From assembly GCA_001599975.1 (NCBI GenBank), contig BCIO01000002.1:3297883-3361882 (forward strand): a DNA stretch of 64,000 nt, written 5' to 3'. The stretch's first letter is position 1, and each line of letters opens with the position of its first letter. The translations under genes and the position numbers were made by a program. The notes under the pieces were generated by a model. That model was not told where the DNA came from. It was given only the letters and a program-made list of their open reading frames with translations, and searched no databases. Below, one piece after another: positions 37,801 through 48,969 of the stretch. This stretch comes from Cystobasidiopsis lactophilus. Its lineage: Eukaryota > Basidiomycota > Agaricostilbomycetes > Agaricostilbales > Chionosphaeraceae.

Positions 37801-38243
37801 GCTGTCCGCTCCTTCAGCCAGGAGGAACGTGCCAAGCTGCTCCAGTTCGTCACTGGTTCAAGCCGAGTTCCATTGGAGGGCTTTGGCGCCTTGCAGGGTG
37901 AGCTTTCCACTGTCGCACCTTGCCATGCAGACCGCTCATCATGCTTGCTCAACCAGGCGTCAGTGGCAACACCAAATTCACCATCACGGCCTCACACAAA
38001 ACGGACGTGCTGCCCTCTGCACATTCGTGCTTCAACCAGTGAGTTTCATCGTCCAAGCCTCGCACGAGCGCCTTGCTCAAGCGCTCTGCCCCAGAATTGA
38101 TCTCCCCAACTTTTCGTCCTACGAGGACTTGCGACGTCTGTTGATGCTCGCCATCACTGAGACTGAAGGCTTCGGAGTGAGTTTTCGCCCTTCTGTTGGA
38201 GTTGGCAGAGCTCGAGCTGAACTTGCGCCACCAGTTCGCCTAA
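25813..38243 (+). CDS. TOM1: Tom1/HUWE1-type giant HECT E3 ubiquitin ligase
   Basis: About 3,840 residues from some 15 exons. Exon 1 (MRIKKTVVKRTN, 25813-25849) is found by splicing over 48 bases into SPKPPAVLALISRLEE. N-terminal armadillo-like DUF908/DUF913 regions follow (DLHHWIKVLNRFDKILED; GGTMLINAGLMPLLIELV). A UBA lies near 29990-30100 (IQQLMDMGFSRAA), a long acidic stretch near 32400-33060 (DDMDDDEDDMDRDD), and ubiquitin-binding-motif repeats near 34510-34840 (FLEALPDDMREEV, FLDALPPELRAEV). The HECT domain begins YDEEGVDAGGVTREWYS and carries the catalytic cysteine in LPSAHSCFNQ (about 38030). The last exon holds FA and stop, giving the canonical GFGFA end. The 69-base intron 26215-26283 is a multiple of three and stop-free. 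The protein ubiquitinates unassembled ribosomal proteins, histones and others in yeast. Confidence 0.93.
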
Positions 38244-38435
38244 ATCGCATCTTTTCACGAACACCACACAACCCCATAGCTTCCTTCTTAGAACGCACCT
38301 GTTCTCTTCAATGTAATTAGCCAAAAAGAAATCAAAAGCATTCCAAAAGTTGCCACTTGCCAAAGCCGCCCCAAAGTCGCTGAGATTGCCTCTTGAACTC
38401 GGACCGATCGTTCGCTGGGTGGGCTTGCGGACGCC

Positions 38436-40205
38436 ATGGCTCAAGCGAATTTCCTCGACAAAGCATGTGACCTGGTCAAGACGGCCATCGAGGAGGACCA
38501 GAATCAGAACTGGGAGAAGGCCTTCGGGGTGAGGAGGATGATGCGTGGCGAGGCCAGCGGGAAGCTGATGTGGCCTGCCTTTGCAGCTGTACCGGAACTC
38601 GCTGGACTACTTTGCGATGGCGTACAAGTACGAGAAGGTGCGGCTGCGCTTGACACTGGGTGCTTGTGGCGAATGGGGCTCATGGAGCGCACAACACAGA
38701 ACCCGAGGCTCAAGGATCTCATCCAGTCCAAGATGACCGAGTACCTCGACCGCGCAGAGAAGCTCAAGGACCACATCGCCTCGCTGGACGAGAAGCGGGC
38801 CAGGCAGTCGGTCAGCGCGGACGGCAAGGCGACCGGCTCCCACGCTGGCGCGGGTTCCAAGAAGGGCAACGACGAGGACGCGGACGACTCGGAGAACAAG
38901 AAGCTAAGGGGGGCGCTGTCCTCTGCCATCCTCACAGAGACGCCCAACGTGCGCTGGGAGGACGTGGCCGGCTTGGAAGGGGCGAAGGACGCCCTGAAGG
39001 AGGCCGTCATCCTGCCCATCAAGTTCCCCCACCTGTTCACCGGCAAGCGCACACCTTGGCGCGGCATCCTCATGTACGGGCCGCCGGGCACGGGCAAGTC
39101 CTTCCTCGCCAAAGCCGTCGCCACCGAGGCCAAGTCGACCTTCTTCTCCGTCTCCTCCTCCGACCTCGTCTCCAAGTGGATGGGCGAGTCCGAGCGCTTG
39201 GTCAAGCAGCTCTTTACCATGGCCAGGGAGAACAAGCCGGCCATCATCTTCATCGACGAGGTCGACTCCCTGTGCGGCTCAAGAGGCGAGGGCGAGTCGG
39301 AGGCGAGCCGGCGCATCAAGACCGAGTTCCTGGTCCAGATGCAGGGCGTGGGGAACGACGACAACGGCGTGCTGGTGCTGGGCGCCACCAATTTGCCGTG
39401 GGCTTTGGATCTCGCCATCAAGCGGCGGTTCGAAAAGGTGCGTTTGCGTTCGCCATTTCTTCACTCCGAGCTTCAATCTGATTGTGGGGGACTTGCACGC
39501 ACAGAGAATCATGATTCCGTTACCGGACCCGGAAGCCAGGCGGCGGATGTTCGAGCTCAACGTGGGGACGACGCCGTGCCAGCTCACGCCGAAAGACTAC
39601 AAGGCGCTGGCGGAAAAGACCAATGGGTTCGCTTTCTTCGTCTACCCCTCTGGCCATGGCCTTCTTTGGCGATCTGACGGGAATTGAACAGGTACTCTGG
39701 AAGTGACATTGCTATTGTTGTGCGAGACGCCATCATGCAGCCCGTGCGCAAGTTGATGAGCGCCACCCATTTCAAATCGGTGAGTCAAAGGAGCGCTCTT
39801 AGAGAACAGTTCCTCTAACTCCAGATACGATCTTACCATAGATCAAAGTGCCGATACCAGACACCAACCCAGTTCAGTACACCACCAAGCTGACGCCGTG
39901 CTCGCCGGGCGACCGGGAAGCTGTAGAGAAGACCTGGCAAGGTGGGCACCCTCTACTTCCAGCTCTCTTTGAGCCAACGTTCATGACGGTGTGTCACAGA
40001 CGTGGACTCCGACCAATTGCAAGAGCCGCCGTTGGTGCTAGGCGACTTTGTGCGGGCGATATCCGTTGTCAAGCCCAGTGTAAATCCGGACGACACTAAG
40101 AAGTACGACGAATGGGCCAATGAAGCAGGTGAGTTTGTTTTCTTGCGACTGTGCTTGGTCGGTGGCTCACAGGACGAGTTCTGCCGCCGACCAGGATCGG
40201 ACTAG
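38436..40205 (+). CDS. VPS4: Vps4 AAA ATPase of the ESCRT pathway
   Basis: Eight exons (38436-38528, 38587-38637, 38700-39437, 39505-39626, 39692-39779, 39842-39941, 40000-40128, 40195-40205) join in frame to 443 residues, a normal Vps4 length. The N-terminal MIT domain reads [18 protein letters not shown] and [17 protein letters not shown]. The AAA module has Walker A GPPGTGKS, Walker [13 protein letters not shown] and the hinge [13 protein letters not shown]. The beta domain and C-terminal helix follow ([25 protein letters not shown]). It disassembles ESCRT-III at endosomes and other membranes. The last coding exon is 11 bases (GSD and stop); reading through instead would add an unrelated tail. 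Start 190 bases after the TOM1 stop on the same strand. Confidence 0.95.
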
Positions 40206-40463
40206 AACTTCACCGCATCCCTTCCTTCGGTCTCTCTCTCACTATTCATACTGTACACGATACCTTCCTTCAAAACCTGCAATGCTCACGCGCGGCCTGT
40301 ATGCTAGACAGTCTCGAATCCGTCCACGCCAAAACACCTCGAGCTTCAGCGCTAGCTCAATCGCCCTCGACGACTCGTGAAATGGAGCGACTTTGCTTTG
40401 TTTCAATTTAAAAGCGACTACGAGGGGTTTCTCGTGAACAGGCGCTTCCCCGGATGGAGCCCG

Positions 40464-41009
40464 TCAGGACATCTCATGGTTCATCTTTGAGCCCGGGATG
40501 TCAGCCAGCCAGCTCTTCTTGCGCTTGCAGAAGTACTCGGTGGTCGGAGTGGGGAGCTCGTTGCCAGCGAGCAAACCAGCAGGGACGAGGATCATCTTGG
40601 GAAGTGGCGGCACATTCGCCACGAAGAGCGAGGTGGAGCAGTTGCCACAGAAGCTCATGAAGGGTGCCTTTGGGTCGCTTGTGTCCTCGCCCATGATATA
40701 CTTGGAGACCACGTCCTCCCCCTTGTCGATCTTGAGCGCCTTGAGCAGTCAACCCAAACGTCATTTTGATAGAGCTTCGAGCAGCAGCAGAAGCAGCGGG
40801 CTGACCTCTTCCGGGAAGATGAGCTGGTGAGTGAATGCAGACCCAGTGCCACGTTGGCAGTCTGGAACGAAAGCAAAGCCAGAAATTCAGTCTGGGCCAG
40901 GGGAGAGTAGTCGAGGCGGCAGCCTGCCTTCGCAGTGGCACAGATAGGATTGCACTGGCTGTCCAGTGACTGTCACGCTGACCTTCTTGCAAAAGCACGA
41001 GCCCAGCAT
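40464..41009 (-). CDS. GFA-domain (CENP-V/GFA) protein 1
   Basis: Three exons (40928-41009, 40806-40861, 40464-40739) total 137 residues. The fold is the glutathione-dependent formaldehyde-activating (GFA) zinc domain: CFCKKVSVTVTG, LCHCEDCQRGTGSAF and FCGNCSTSLF supply the metal-binding cysteines in the expected order. The middle HCEDCQ appears only if the first intron (40862-40927) is spliced from a GC donor (GAAG|gcaggc); the GT alternatives break the motif. The chemical role of fungal GFA proteins is mostly unknown, and formaldehyde activation should not be assumed. No targeting signal is seen. It faces VPS4 tail to tail, and its start lies about 90 bases from the divergent TrpRS start. 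Confidence 0.85.
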
Positions 41010-41101
41010 CGCTGTACGATTGTGTCTCTTTGAGTCACGCCGAGAACTAGGCTGCTCACGCTCGACTTGGAGAGAATCCATCACCCTCCGCCTTTGACCC
41101 G

Positions 41102-43492
41102 ATGGCTACACTTGGGCGCAACTCGAGCATCAAGCGCACTGTAAGCTTGATTCTCTGCTGTCTGTTGTGGGCTCGAGGCTGAGCGAGTTGCCTGCCCCCA
41201 GCCCTCTGCGGTAAATCCACTCCCAAAAAGTTTTGTTCGGCGCGCGATAGCTCACTCGGCAGCATGGCTTCTAGGTCAACCTGGACCTCGCTGAGGCCGA
41301 CCTGCCAGAGCCGTCAAAGATCCAAGAGGCCGTCACCGCCGCCGAGCAAGCGACGCAGCGCAACAAGCTCGACGCCAACCTCGCCAGCCTGCCCTTGCCC
41401 AACCCGGAGGCGCTCGACCCCAAGGACGAGGAGCGCGAGGAGGCCGAAGCGAGGGACGCCCTGCAAGAGGCCATTTCTGGCTTGTCCTTGCCTGACCCGG
41501 AGCGCTACATGAGGGCCAACCTGCGCGCGGACGGCCGCAAGACGCCTGAGCCCATGTGCGTCCGCTTTCCACTCTCCATGCCCTGGCTCAAGCCCGTGCT
41601 GATCATAAAATTGGACCCACAGGACCCAATCAGAGGGCATCGCCTCTCCTCCTACCTCGCCGAGCTTGCATCGCACCCAGGCCAGCTTGGGCGGCGGCGG
41701 ATCCTTCTTCGTGCCCAGCTCCGCCCAAGGCCTCGCCAGCGTCACCGCCAACCCGCCAGTCACGATCAGCGCACCCGCGCCAGAGGCCACTGGCACTCAG
41801 GTCGTCACCCCTTGGGACGTCGAAGGCGCAACCGTAGACGGCAAGCAGGTTCGCTAAATTCCTCCCCTCCCTCCCCATTCTCGCACGAACGAACGGCACT
41901 TCCGGCATTTCTCTGCATGTCCATACGAAATTCAAACCACAAAGAACGCATTGTTGAAATTGGAATTGGTTCTCTTCCCTTTTTGGGGGAAATTCTGCAG
42001 GTTGCGATTGACTACGACAAGCTCATCAAGGAGTTTGGCACCCGGCCCATCGATGACGCCATGCTCCAACGCTTCGAAAAACTCACCGGCAGGAAGCCGC
42101 ACATGCTCTTGCGCCGGGGCATCTTCTTCTCGCACAGGTGGGAGACGATCCTATCTGAAGCAAGAACCGATGTCTGATCTTCCCATGCTTGATTGTACCC
42201 ACAGAGAGTTTGGCGGCATCTTGGACCTGTACGAAAAGGGCAAGCCCTTCTTCCTCTACACCGGGAGAGGGCCGTCCAGCGACAGCATGCATTTGGGCCA
42301 CACGTTGCCCTTCATCTTCACGGCGTGAGTGGACTTGCTCGCTTCATCTGCTCGGGCTGATTGCTGTCTTGATGGCTTTCTCACAGTTGGCTACAAGACG
42401 TGTTTGACTGCCCTCTAGTCATTCAGCTAACAGGTTTGTGCTGTTATCGCCAATTAGAGTCAGCTTCTGATCTGCCTCCATTGACGGCGAAACAGACGAC
42501 GAAAAGTTCTTGTTCAAGCCTGCGCTCACGCTGGCCGACGTCAAGAAGTTCTCCGTCGCCAACGCCAAGGACATCATCGCCTTTGGGTTCAAGCTCGAAA
42601 AGACCTTCATCTTCAACGATGTCGACAACATGAAGTAAGCTGGTTCTGATTGGTCTATTGAGGTAACCTGTTGACCTGTGAGATTGCCAGCCCGGCGTTC
42701 TACTCGAATGTCATCAAAATCGCTCGAGCCATTCCTTACAACCAGAGCAAGGGCACGTTCGGCTTCAACGACAGGTGGGTTTGCGCTCTACATCAGTCCA
42801 CATGGACTCACGCCGACACGTCTTTCCCTCAGTGACAACGTTGGAAAGAGCTTCTTCGTTTCCGTCCAGGCCGCACCCTCTTTCTCCAACTCCTTCCCGC
42901 AAATCTTTGGCGAAGCCTCGCACATTCCCTGCCTCATCCCCTGCGCCATTGACCAAGACCCGTACTTCCGCCTGACACGCGACGTGGCTGTCAAGCTCAA
43001 GTACCCCAAGCCGGCCTTGCTCCACTCCAAGTTCTTCCCCGCGCTCCAAGGCAACCAGACCAAGATGTCGGCCTCGGACACCACCTCCACCATCACCCTC
43101 GCCGACACTCCTAAGCAGATCCAGACCAAGGTCAACAAGTACGCCTTCTCCGGCGGGCAAGCGACGGTCGAGGAGCACCGCAGGCTCGGTGGCAACACCG
43201 AGGTGGACGTGCCGCTAGCCTACCTCCGGCATTTCCTCGACGACGATGCCAAACTTGAACAGCTCACCAAGGTTCGTCTCTGTCTTCTTCCCGCAATTTG
43301 TGGCCTCGAATTCATGGCTACTTTGATGAACAGGACTACCGCTCCGGCGAGCTGCTCACTGGCGATCTCAAAAAGGTCTGCATCGAGACCTTGCAGGTCT
43401 TCGTCAAAGACTTCCAAGGACGCAGGGCCAAGGTGACGGACGAGGTGGTCAAGCAATTCATGGACCCGACGCGCAAGATTTCGCCGAAGTGA
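41102..43492 (+). CDS. WRS1: Cytosolic tryptophanyl-tRNA synthetase with a long N-terminal extension
   Basis: A class Ic aminoacyl-tRNA synthetase that charges tRNA-Trp. The catalytic body matches yeast Wrs1 throughout: [40 protein letters not shown] (HIGH box), [58 protein letters not shown] (KMSKS box) and [20 protein letters not shown]. In front of TPWDVEG lie about 165 extra residues: [13 protein letters not shown], a charged helix ([18 protein letters not shown]) and a Ser/Pro/Gly linker ([19 protein letters not shown]). The extension is joined by phase-consistent GT-AG introns (after KRT and after PEP-M), so it appears to be part of the same gene. It does not resemble the animal WHEP domain. 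No mitochondrial signal is obvious. Confidence 0.9.
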
Positions 43493-43644
43493 ACCTGGCT
43501 TTCTATCGTCTCGTTTCCTTGATTCATCCACTTTCTGGGGCCCCTACAACAATCAACTTGTACTAGATCTAGATTTCTTCAAGCCTCTATCTCTGCATTT
43601 CTTCGGGCAGCACGCCTCGAGCATTTTCATGACCGAGCGCACGC

Positions 43645-45746
43645 TCAGGCAGCAGCCTTAAGCACCTTCATGACCAGGTCAACGCCCTCCATAACCTTCT
43701 CGCACTCGAACTTCTTGCCGACGAGCTGGAGCGAGATGGGGGCGTCCTTGTAGGCCTCGGGGCTCCAGAGAGGCCAATTCTGAGAATCGTACTCGTTCGC
43801 CAACGGCGTGTACGCTGGAGTGTCGTAGTCCTCCGGATTCACATGCCAGCCGGTGGGGAAGGCGCAGGCCGGCCAGTCGAGGCAGTTGTAGATCGCGGTG
43901 TAGCTCCAGTTCTTGGCAGTGTCATGCTGGGGCGCAACCTGCGAGCCGATGGGGCAGATCACGAAGTCCACAGTCGGGTATTGCTCCTTCCAGTAGAGTT
44001 GATAGTCCCCTGTCGGAATGGAGGGCGAATAAGAAAATTGCCGGTTAAGACCAAAGACCAAGACTTACTCCGATAGGTCTCACGAGCAGCATGTTGAAGC
44101 CAGGTCTCGTTCAAGGTGCGCTTCTCAGTTTGAGGCGATCGCATGACCCATGCCGACAGCTCCAGGCAGGGCTCGCCTGCCTCTTCGAATTTGTCGAAGT
44201 TCGAAGCGCCTCCATCCTGCAAGCGAAGGGTTAATGCCTCCATCTCTGAAACTAAGCGATTAAACTCGCCTCAAAATATAGGCGTTGTATGATCTCGTCT
44301 ATCGTATCCGAAAATACGAATGATTAGCACGTCAACTTGGGTATAGGCGGATCGAAGGCAGCCAACTTACAGCCAACGTCGTGGTCGAGCGGCTTGAATT
44401 CCACCACTTCGACATTGGGCTGGGCCTTCAAGAGCTTGACGACTTTCTCGATGGCTTGGACGATGGGAGGGTGGGGCATGCACAAGCCTGCAGATAAGTC
44501 AAAGAAAGTTTGCTTGGCATTACACGGAAGTGACGGCGCACCATCAAAGCTGTAATAGCCAAAAGTGACCTTTTCAGGCAGTTTGACCTCGCGCCAGGGC
44601 AACGGCACGATTTCAGGCTCCGTCAGCCAAGGCTGGGCATCGAGGACAACCTTCATAAAGAGGCACTGGTCCCGCACGCTATGGCAGACTGGTCCGCCGA
44701 CAGCTGGGAAAGCCGAGTTGCCGATGGCCGACCAGACGTTGCCTCGAAGAGGGATGCGATCAGAAGTGGCCTTGAGGCCGACAAGACCCATGTTTGCTGC
44801 CCCGAACCCATGAGCTGCTGTGAAGCATTCTCTGGACAGAAGCCTTGAACTGACCTGCAGGAGCGCGGATGGAGCCTCCTCCATCAGCAGACAAACCCCA
44901 TGGCGAGCCTCTGAAGCCGACCAGAGAGGATTCGCCACCCGACGAGCCACCAGGGCTCAACTTGCGGTTGTAAGGGTTCAAAGTGCGCCCGTACAGGTTG
45001 CTGACGGTCTCGAGATGCATCAAGGTTTGGGGTGCAGTAGTCTTGACATAAAAAACGCAGCCAGCTTCGCGCAAGATGGCGACAGTCGCGCTATCCTCGG
45101 CGGCACTGTGGACGAATGCTTGAGCTTTCGCACCGACTTAGCCTAAAGCAGCGACTCAACACATCGAAAGCCTTGGAGACGAAGCACTAGAGGCGCCGTG
45201 TGTCAGCGCAGGAAGAGGGCAAGTGTTATCGCGGGAAGCTCACCGACGAGGCTTCTTTGCCCTTGACGTTCCAGTGTGACTTGATAGAGAAAGGGCAGCC
45301 ATGCAGAGGGCCGACAGTCTTGCCAGTCTTCTCCAGAATCTCGTCGAGCTCCGCGGCCCGAGCAAGGCCTTCGCTGAAGAAAGTCTCGGTCAAGCAGTTG
45401 AGGAGCTGTTGGGCGATGGCGGCCCGCTTGCAGAAAGCCAGCGTGACATCGTAGCTCTTCAGCTCGCGCTTGGCCATCTTCTCGATCAGCTCGGTGGCGT
45501 CCATCTCGGTGATGGCCAACTCAATCTCGGACATTATGCCACTCTTGGCAGGAACATCCATGACATTGAGCACCTGTGCCGCACGATGATTGAGTGGTTA
45601 GCACAGAAGCCTCAAACGGTAAGGGCCCGGCGAACGGATTCATCAGGCAAGGTCTTGAGAAGCCATTCCGCAGGGATTCCAGCTTTGACGATGGCCGCGC
45701 GCTCGGCGGCAACTTCTTGCCAGGTCTTTTTAGGTAGTGCGGGCAT
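43645..45746 (-). CDS. Amidase-signature enzyme, fungal acetamidase-like
   Basis: A multi-exon amidase starting MPALPKKTWQEVAAERAAI. The Ser-cisSer-Lys triad appears complete: lysine in CPFSIKSHWNVKGKEAS, cis-serine in LSPGGSSGGESSL and the nucleophile serine in LSADGGGSIRAPA. Other family segments: ESELEAI-type entry RELKSYDVTLAFCKRAAIA, TLMHLETVSNLYGRTLNPYN, and late GDYQLYWKEQYPTVDFVICP and NLPSxxFPTGW-like ACAFPTGWHVNPED. Length is about 550 residues, typical of fungal acetamidases that hydrolyse small amides. Substrate cannot be read from sequence. The gene ends tail to tail with TrpRS. I did not total all exons, so internal boundaries are approximate. Confidence 0.85.
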
Positions 45747-46148
45747 TGTAAGACGTCGACTGGGAAAGAAACGCCAATACGCCAAGATCGAGTATTGGCG
45801 CTTCAGCTATCAGTGGATTCGCCGGAGCTCGTGGCCGAAGCCGCCTCCCGGTGGATTGGAAGGACATATTCGGCCCGGACATCAGCCACAAGACACCCAG
45901 CCACAAACGAAAGGCAGGATGGCCCGAATGCATAGGTTCTGGGTCTCCAAACTGGGGCATTCGAAGAAGTGCTCAACTCGCCGGCCGGGTGGCAAATTCA
46001 TCCAGCAGCTCGCGGTTTCAACTTTGTATTATTTCACGTGTGTATCAGCCAAAAGGGGCATGTCCATCGTAAACTTCCAGACGAAAGCAGGTCGTAAGGA
46101 CACGGAAGAGGAGTGTGTGTGGGGAGAGGGATGATTTGGCAGAGGCTT
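45747..46148. other. Intergenic, no gene seen
   Basis: About 400 bases between the amidase start and the stop of the membrane-protein gene, both minus strand. A plus-strand open frame crosses it (45301-46134), but its first part is antisense to amidase codons and it lacks family features. Confidence 0.5.
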
Positions 46149-47431
46149 TAGTCGGAGCCAGCGATGAGCGGAGCGCGCTCCGAGTCGTTGGCCAAGACGG
46201 AGCCGTCGCTGCGGAAGGCAAAGAGCAAAGCCTTGCCGACGGAGAAGGCAGAGACGATGAAGGAGCCTAGTAGCAATTGATCAGCTTCACCGGGTCTAGA
46301 CTCCACCGGCCGGCAAACTCACCCAAAGCGAACCAGTGGATGAGATGAGGGCGTCCTTGTTGAACGTAGATGGCCAACAAGGTCCATGCAATGACAGCAG
46401 CGCCAGCGATATCACCCTGGTGGCAGGAAACGTGAGCCCTCGCTCCGCATGCGAACGAACGTGCGGTCTCACCTTGGTGCCGTTCGAGAAAGCGTAGCCA
46501 ACACTGGTAGAGGCGAGGAACCCTAGAGCAATGCAGACGAGCACTTCGTTGACGATGCCAGAGCGGCGGTGAGAGCTCTCGGTGAAAGCGGCGAAGGCAG
46601 AGACGACGAGCAACACGATCGACCTGGCCAACGAAAGTCAGCCCAATGAACCTCCAGAGATCTGATCAGAGGGCGGAGACAGACCTGGTAACATATTTAA
46701 GCTCGGCGGATCATTCGAGCCTCATCAAATGAAAGGCCTACTCACCATGCGTGCCAGAGGGAGAAGGGCAAGTGGACGAAGACCTTGGCGGCAGTGCTCT
46801 TGGGCTTGATGGTTTGGAGGGTGTAATAGATGTGCGACAGGACGAGAGCCAGGAAGATGGCAACGATGAAAGCGGCAATGTTGGAGCCCCGGGCAAACAG
46901 GTGCACGAAGATGGCGTTGAGGATGGCAACGCCGACGAAGCGCCAGCCGATGCCCTCAATCACAGGGACGAAGCCATCTTCAAAGAACTGGATGACGACC
47001 ATGCCCAGCGAGAGCAGGTTGATGAGAGTCCAGACATAGAAGGCGAATGGAGCGGGGGTGATGTGGGTTTCCTTTCCGTGCAGGGTTCCAGGCTGCAGAT
47101 CGAGATACAAATGCAGTCAGCTTTGGCTCTATTGAGAAATGCAAGCACGCGAAGTCGGAAGTAGGTAAGAATGTTCTGCGCATTGAGCTGCGAGCTGGCT
47201 CATGCAATGTGGGGATGGCAGCCAGGCGTCATAGGTCGAGGAGGCCAGAGGGAGAAGAAGTTCAAGAGAAGCAAAAGGCGAGACCAACCTTCAAGCTGCC
47301 ATAGACGTTGGAGCCGAACAGAAAGAAGAAAGAAAGCAAGTTGGCGATCTTGAGCAAGAGGGCGTCGTTCCCTGCGCTCGCTTTAGCTCGGGATCCATTC
47401 TGTACTTCAACTCCAACTCACAGGCAGCCAT
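46149..47431 (-). CDS. Multi-pass membrane protein of unknown function
   Basis: The protein is about 260 residues with repeated hydrophobic helices: ANLLSFFFLFGSNVYG, FAFYVWTLINLLSLGMVVIQ, GVAILNAIFVHLFARGSNIA, AFIVAIFLALVLSHIYY, SIVLLVVSAFAAF, VNEVLVCIALGFLASTSVGY, GDIAGAAVIAWTLLAIYVQQ and WFALGSFIVSAFSVGKALLF. Trp-bearing helix ends such as FYVWTLIN recall TspO-like sensors and the fungal uncharacterised membrane family that includes yeast YDR090C, but I would not assign either. The first coding exon is 10 bases (47422-47431, MAA plus one base), spliced into SSAGNDALLLKIAN. The C terminus is a short acidic tail (ERAPLIAGSD). No signal peptide is separate from the first helix. Confidence 0.7.
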
Positions 47432-47773
47432 TTGAGAGGATTTAAAGAAGAAGGTGGTGGAGTTTGGGAGAGAAATTTTTGCAAGTCTGGCCGGAGTTCA
47501 CGTCATTGGCAGCGGGACGCCGTCTTGGCCCCGCTACGGTCTTGAAACTGGATCCCGGATAAGTAGGCGCGTACAGGTATTACACTGAAAGCAATATGGT
47601 GTATAGGAAAATAAGAATAATGTCCATCCCGCACGGCATTCTCCAACAGCTCTTGGGACCAGTAAAAAACAGACGCCTTCAAGGCGGCCACCTCTTCCTC
47701 CGCGTCTAGGGTGCGAGAGAATGGCCATACAGACGAAAGTGATGATGTAGGAAAAGGAGGATAGGATGGGCGA

Positions 47774-48456
47774 TCAAAAGGCCAAGTCGTCGCCAGCTTG
47801 TCCGCGAGCCTGCAATTCACATGCCAAAGAAAGTTTGTCAGGGTCCGACGCCTGGTGGGAGAGGTCAAGGAAGGCAAGGGACGCACGGGATCGTAGTCGA
47901 ACCAATGGCCCGGTTGAAAGCTCTTGATCCGTTCGGCCCTCTCTTCCTTGGACATGCGAGGCGGCGCAAGGTGGTTGGACCGGTTGTTGAGCGGCATGGA
48001 GGGCATCGGCGGCAGGGTGACCTTGGGGACCGCATTCCGCAACATGGTCATGCTCCGTTTCCGTAGCGGCACCTTTTGCGGCTTGACTGCTGGGGCGGCG
48101 AATTGCTGCATCTGGGGCGGTGCCGGCGACACAGGCCTTGAGCCCGGCAAGCTGCTGGTCCTCTTGTTGCGGGGGAATTCCATGGCTGAAGGATAACAGG
48201 ACATGCATGAGCATTTCGTGCTTCGTTCGAAAAACAACAACAACGCACTGGGGGAGTACAGCGTCGGGGAGGTGTCCGCTTCTGAGAAGGAAGCCGAGAA
48301 GCCCGACTCTGGTGAACTGGCGTTGGAGTTGGTGGAGGACTCGGAGGCGAATACCCGCTCAGCGTACGTCTGGCCCCTGGGGATGTGGTCGAAGGAAAAG
48401 TCGGTGGGCGCTTGCGGCGAAGCAGAGGCGTACGTCTTGGAGGTCTGGTTGCCCAT
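47774..48456 (-). CDS. Small MGN-starting, possibly myristoylated protein
   Basis: Three exons (48249-48456, 47887-48185, 47774-47809) join in frame to 180 residues. It begins MGNQTSKTYASASPQ, a strong fit to the N-myristoylation consensus (Gly at 2, Ser/Thr at 6, Lys at 7), so a lipid-anchored, membrane-facing protein is likely. The body is Ser/Pro-rich (SGFSASFSEADTSP, SRPVSPAPPQMQQF). A basic stretch (KVPLRKRSMTMLRNAVPK) and a conserved-looking C terminus (MSKEERAERIKSFQPGHWFD, then ARGQAGDDLAF) follow. No named domain. An upstream in-frame ATG at 48555 would add 33 residues but destroy the myristoylation start, so I prefer 48456. Confidence 0.65.
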
Positions 48457-48969
48457 CTTGTTGCGCTGTAAGGTGGTTGTCTTTGCCCACAACATGTTTT
48501 TCAGAGGCTCTGTTACCGCGGCGGCGCTTAAGAAAGTGTTGAGAGGAGTCTCCATGAGGCAGACATCAAAACAAAAACATGAGGAATTTTTGGCATCCGG
48601 CCGCCTCGCGACCGATTGGAATGGAGATCGCCTCTTGACGCGTCTCTTAGGTCACCAGATGCACAGCAGACAAACAGGAAGCAGGAAGCAGCAGCGAGGG
48701 TGAAGCAGGGCCATAGGGAAGCACGGAGCTGGGCCCAGACCAAACGGGCGTTTGAAAACTTCTGACAAGGGCGCAGCAAGGAGCTTCCTCATCGATTGCG
48801 AACCGGGCACGTCGAGAGCCGCGACTTCTACGGCCTACAGCAGCAGCATTTGAGCAGCTTGGAGGTGGTCGACGAGGTCGACCCCATTTCACGAGGACAA
48901 AGGCCAAGTCCGGACGTCATCGAGATCACCTGCTTCCTTAGCTTCTGAAGAGCTCCCTCCGCACCCACC
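48457..48969. promoter_or_regulatory. Divergent intergenic region before the CSC1-like gene
   Basis: 513 bases separate the divergent starts of the MGN protein gene and the CSC1-like channel gene. Open frames that enter it are unconvincing. It should contain both promoters. No named site recognised. Confidence 0.4.

Noticed and set aside
38504-39421. 305-codon minus-strand open frame
   Set aside because: Exactly antisense to the VPS4 MIT linker and AAA domain; a shadow of GC-rich codon use.
25813-40205. A co-regulated ubiquitin gene cluster (TOM1, VPS4, with GID8 and ULP1 nearby)
   Set aside because: Genes differ in strand and are separated by unrelated housekeeping genes; proximity is most likely chance.
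47503-48555. 350-codon continuous minus-strand frame as one exon
   Set aside because: Two GT-AG introns and a myristoylation start give a more protein-like 180-residue model; the open frame crosses both introns by chance.
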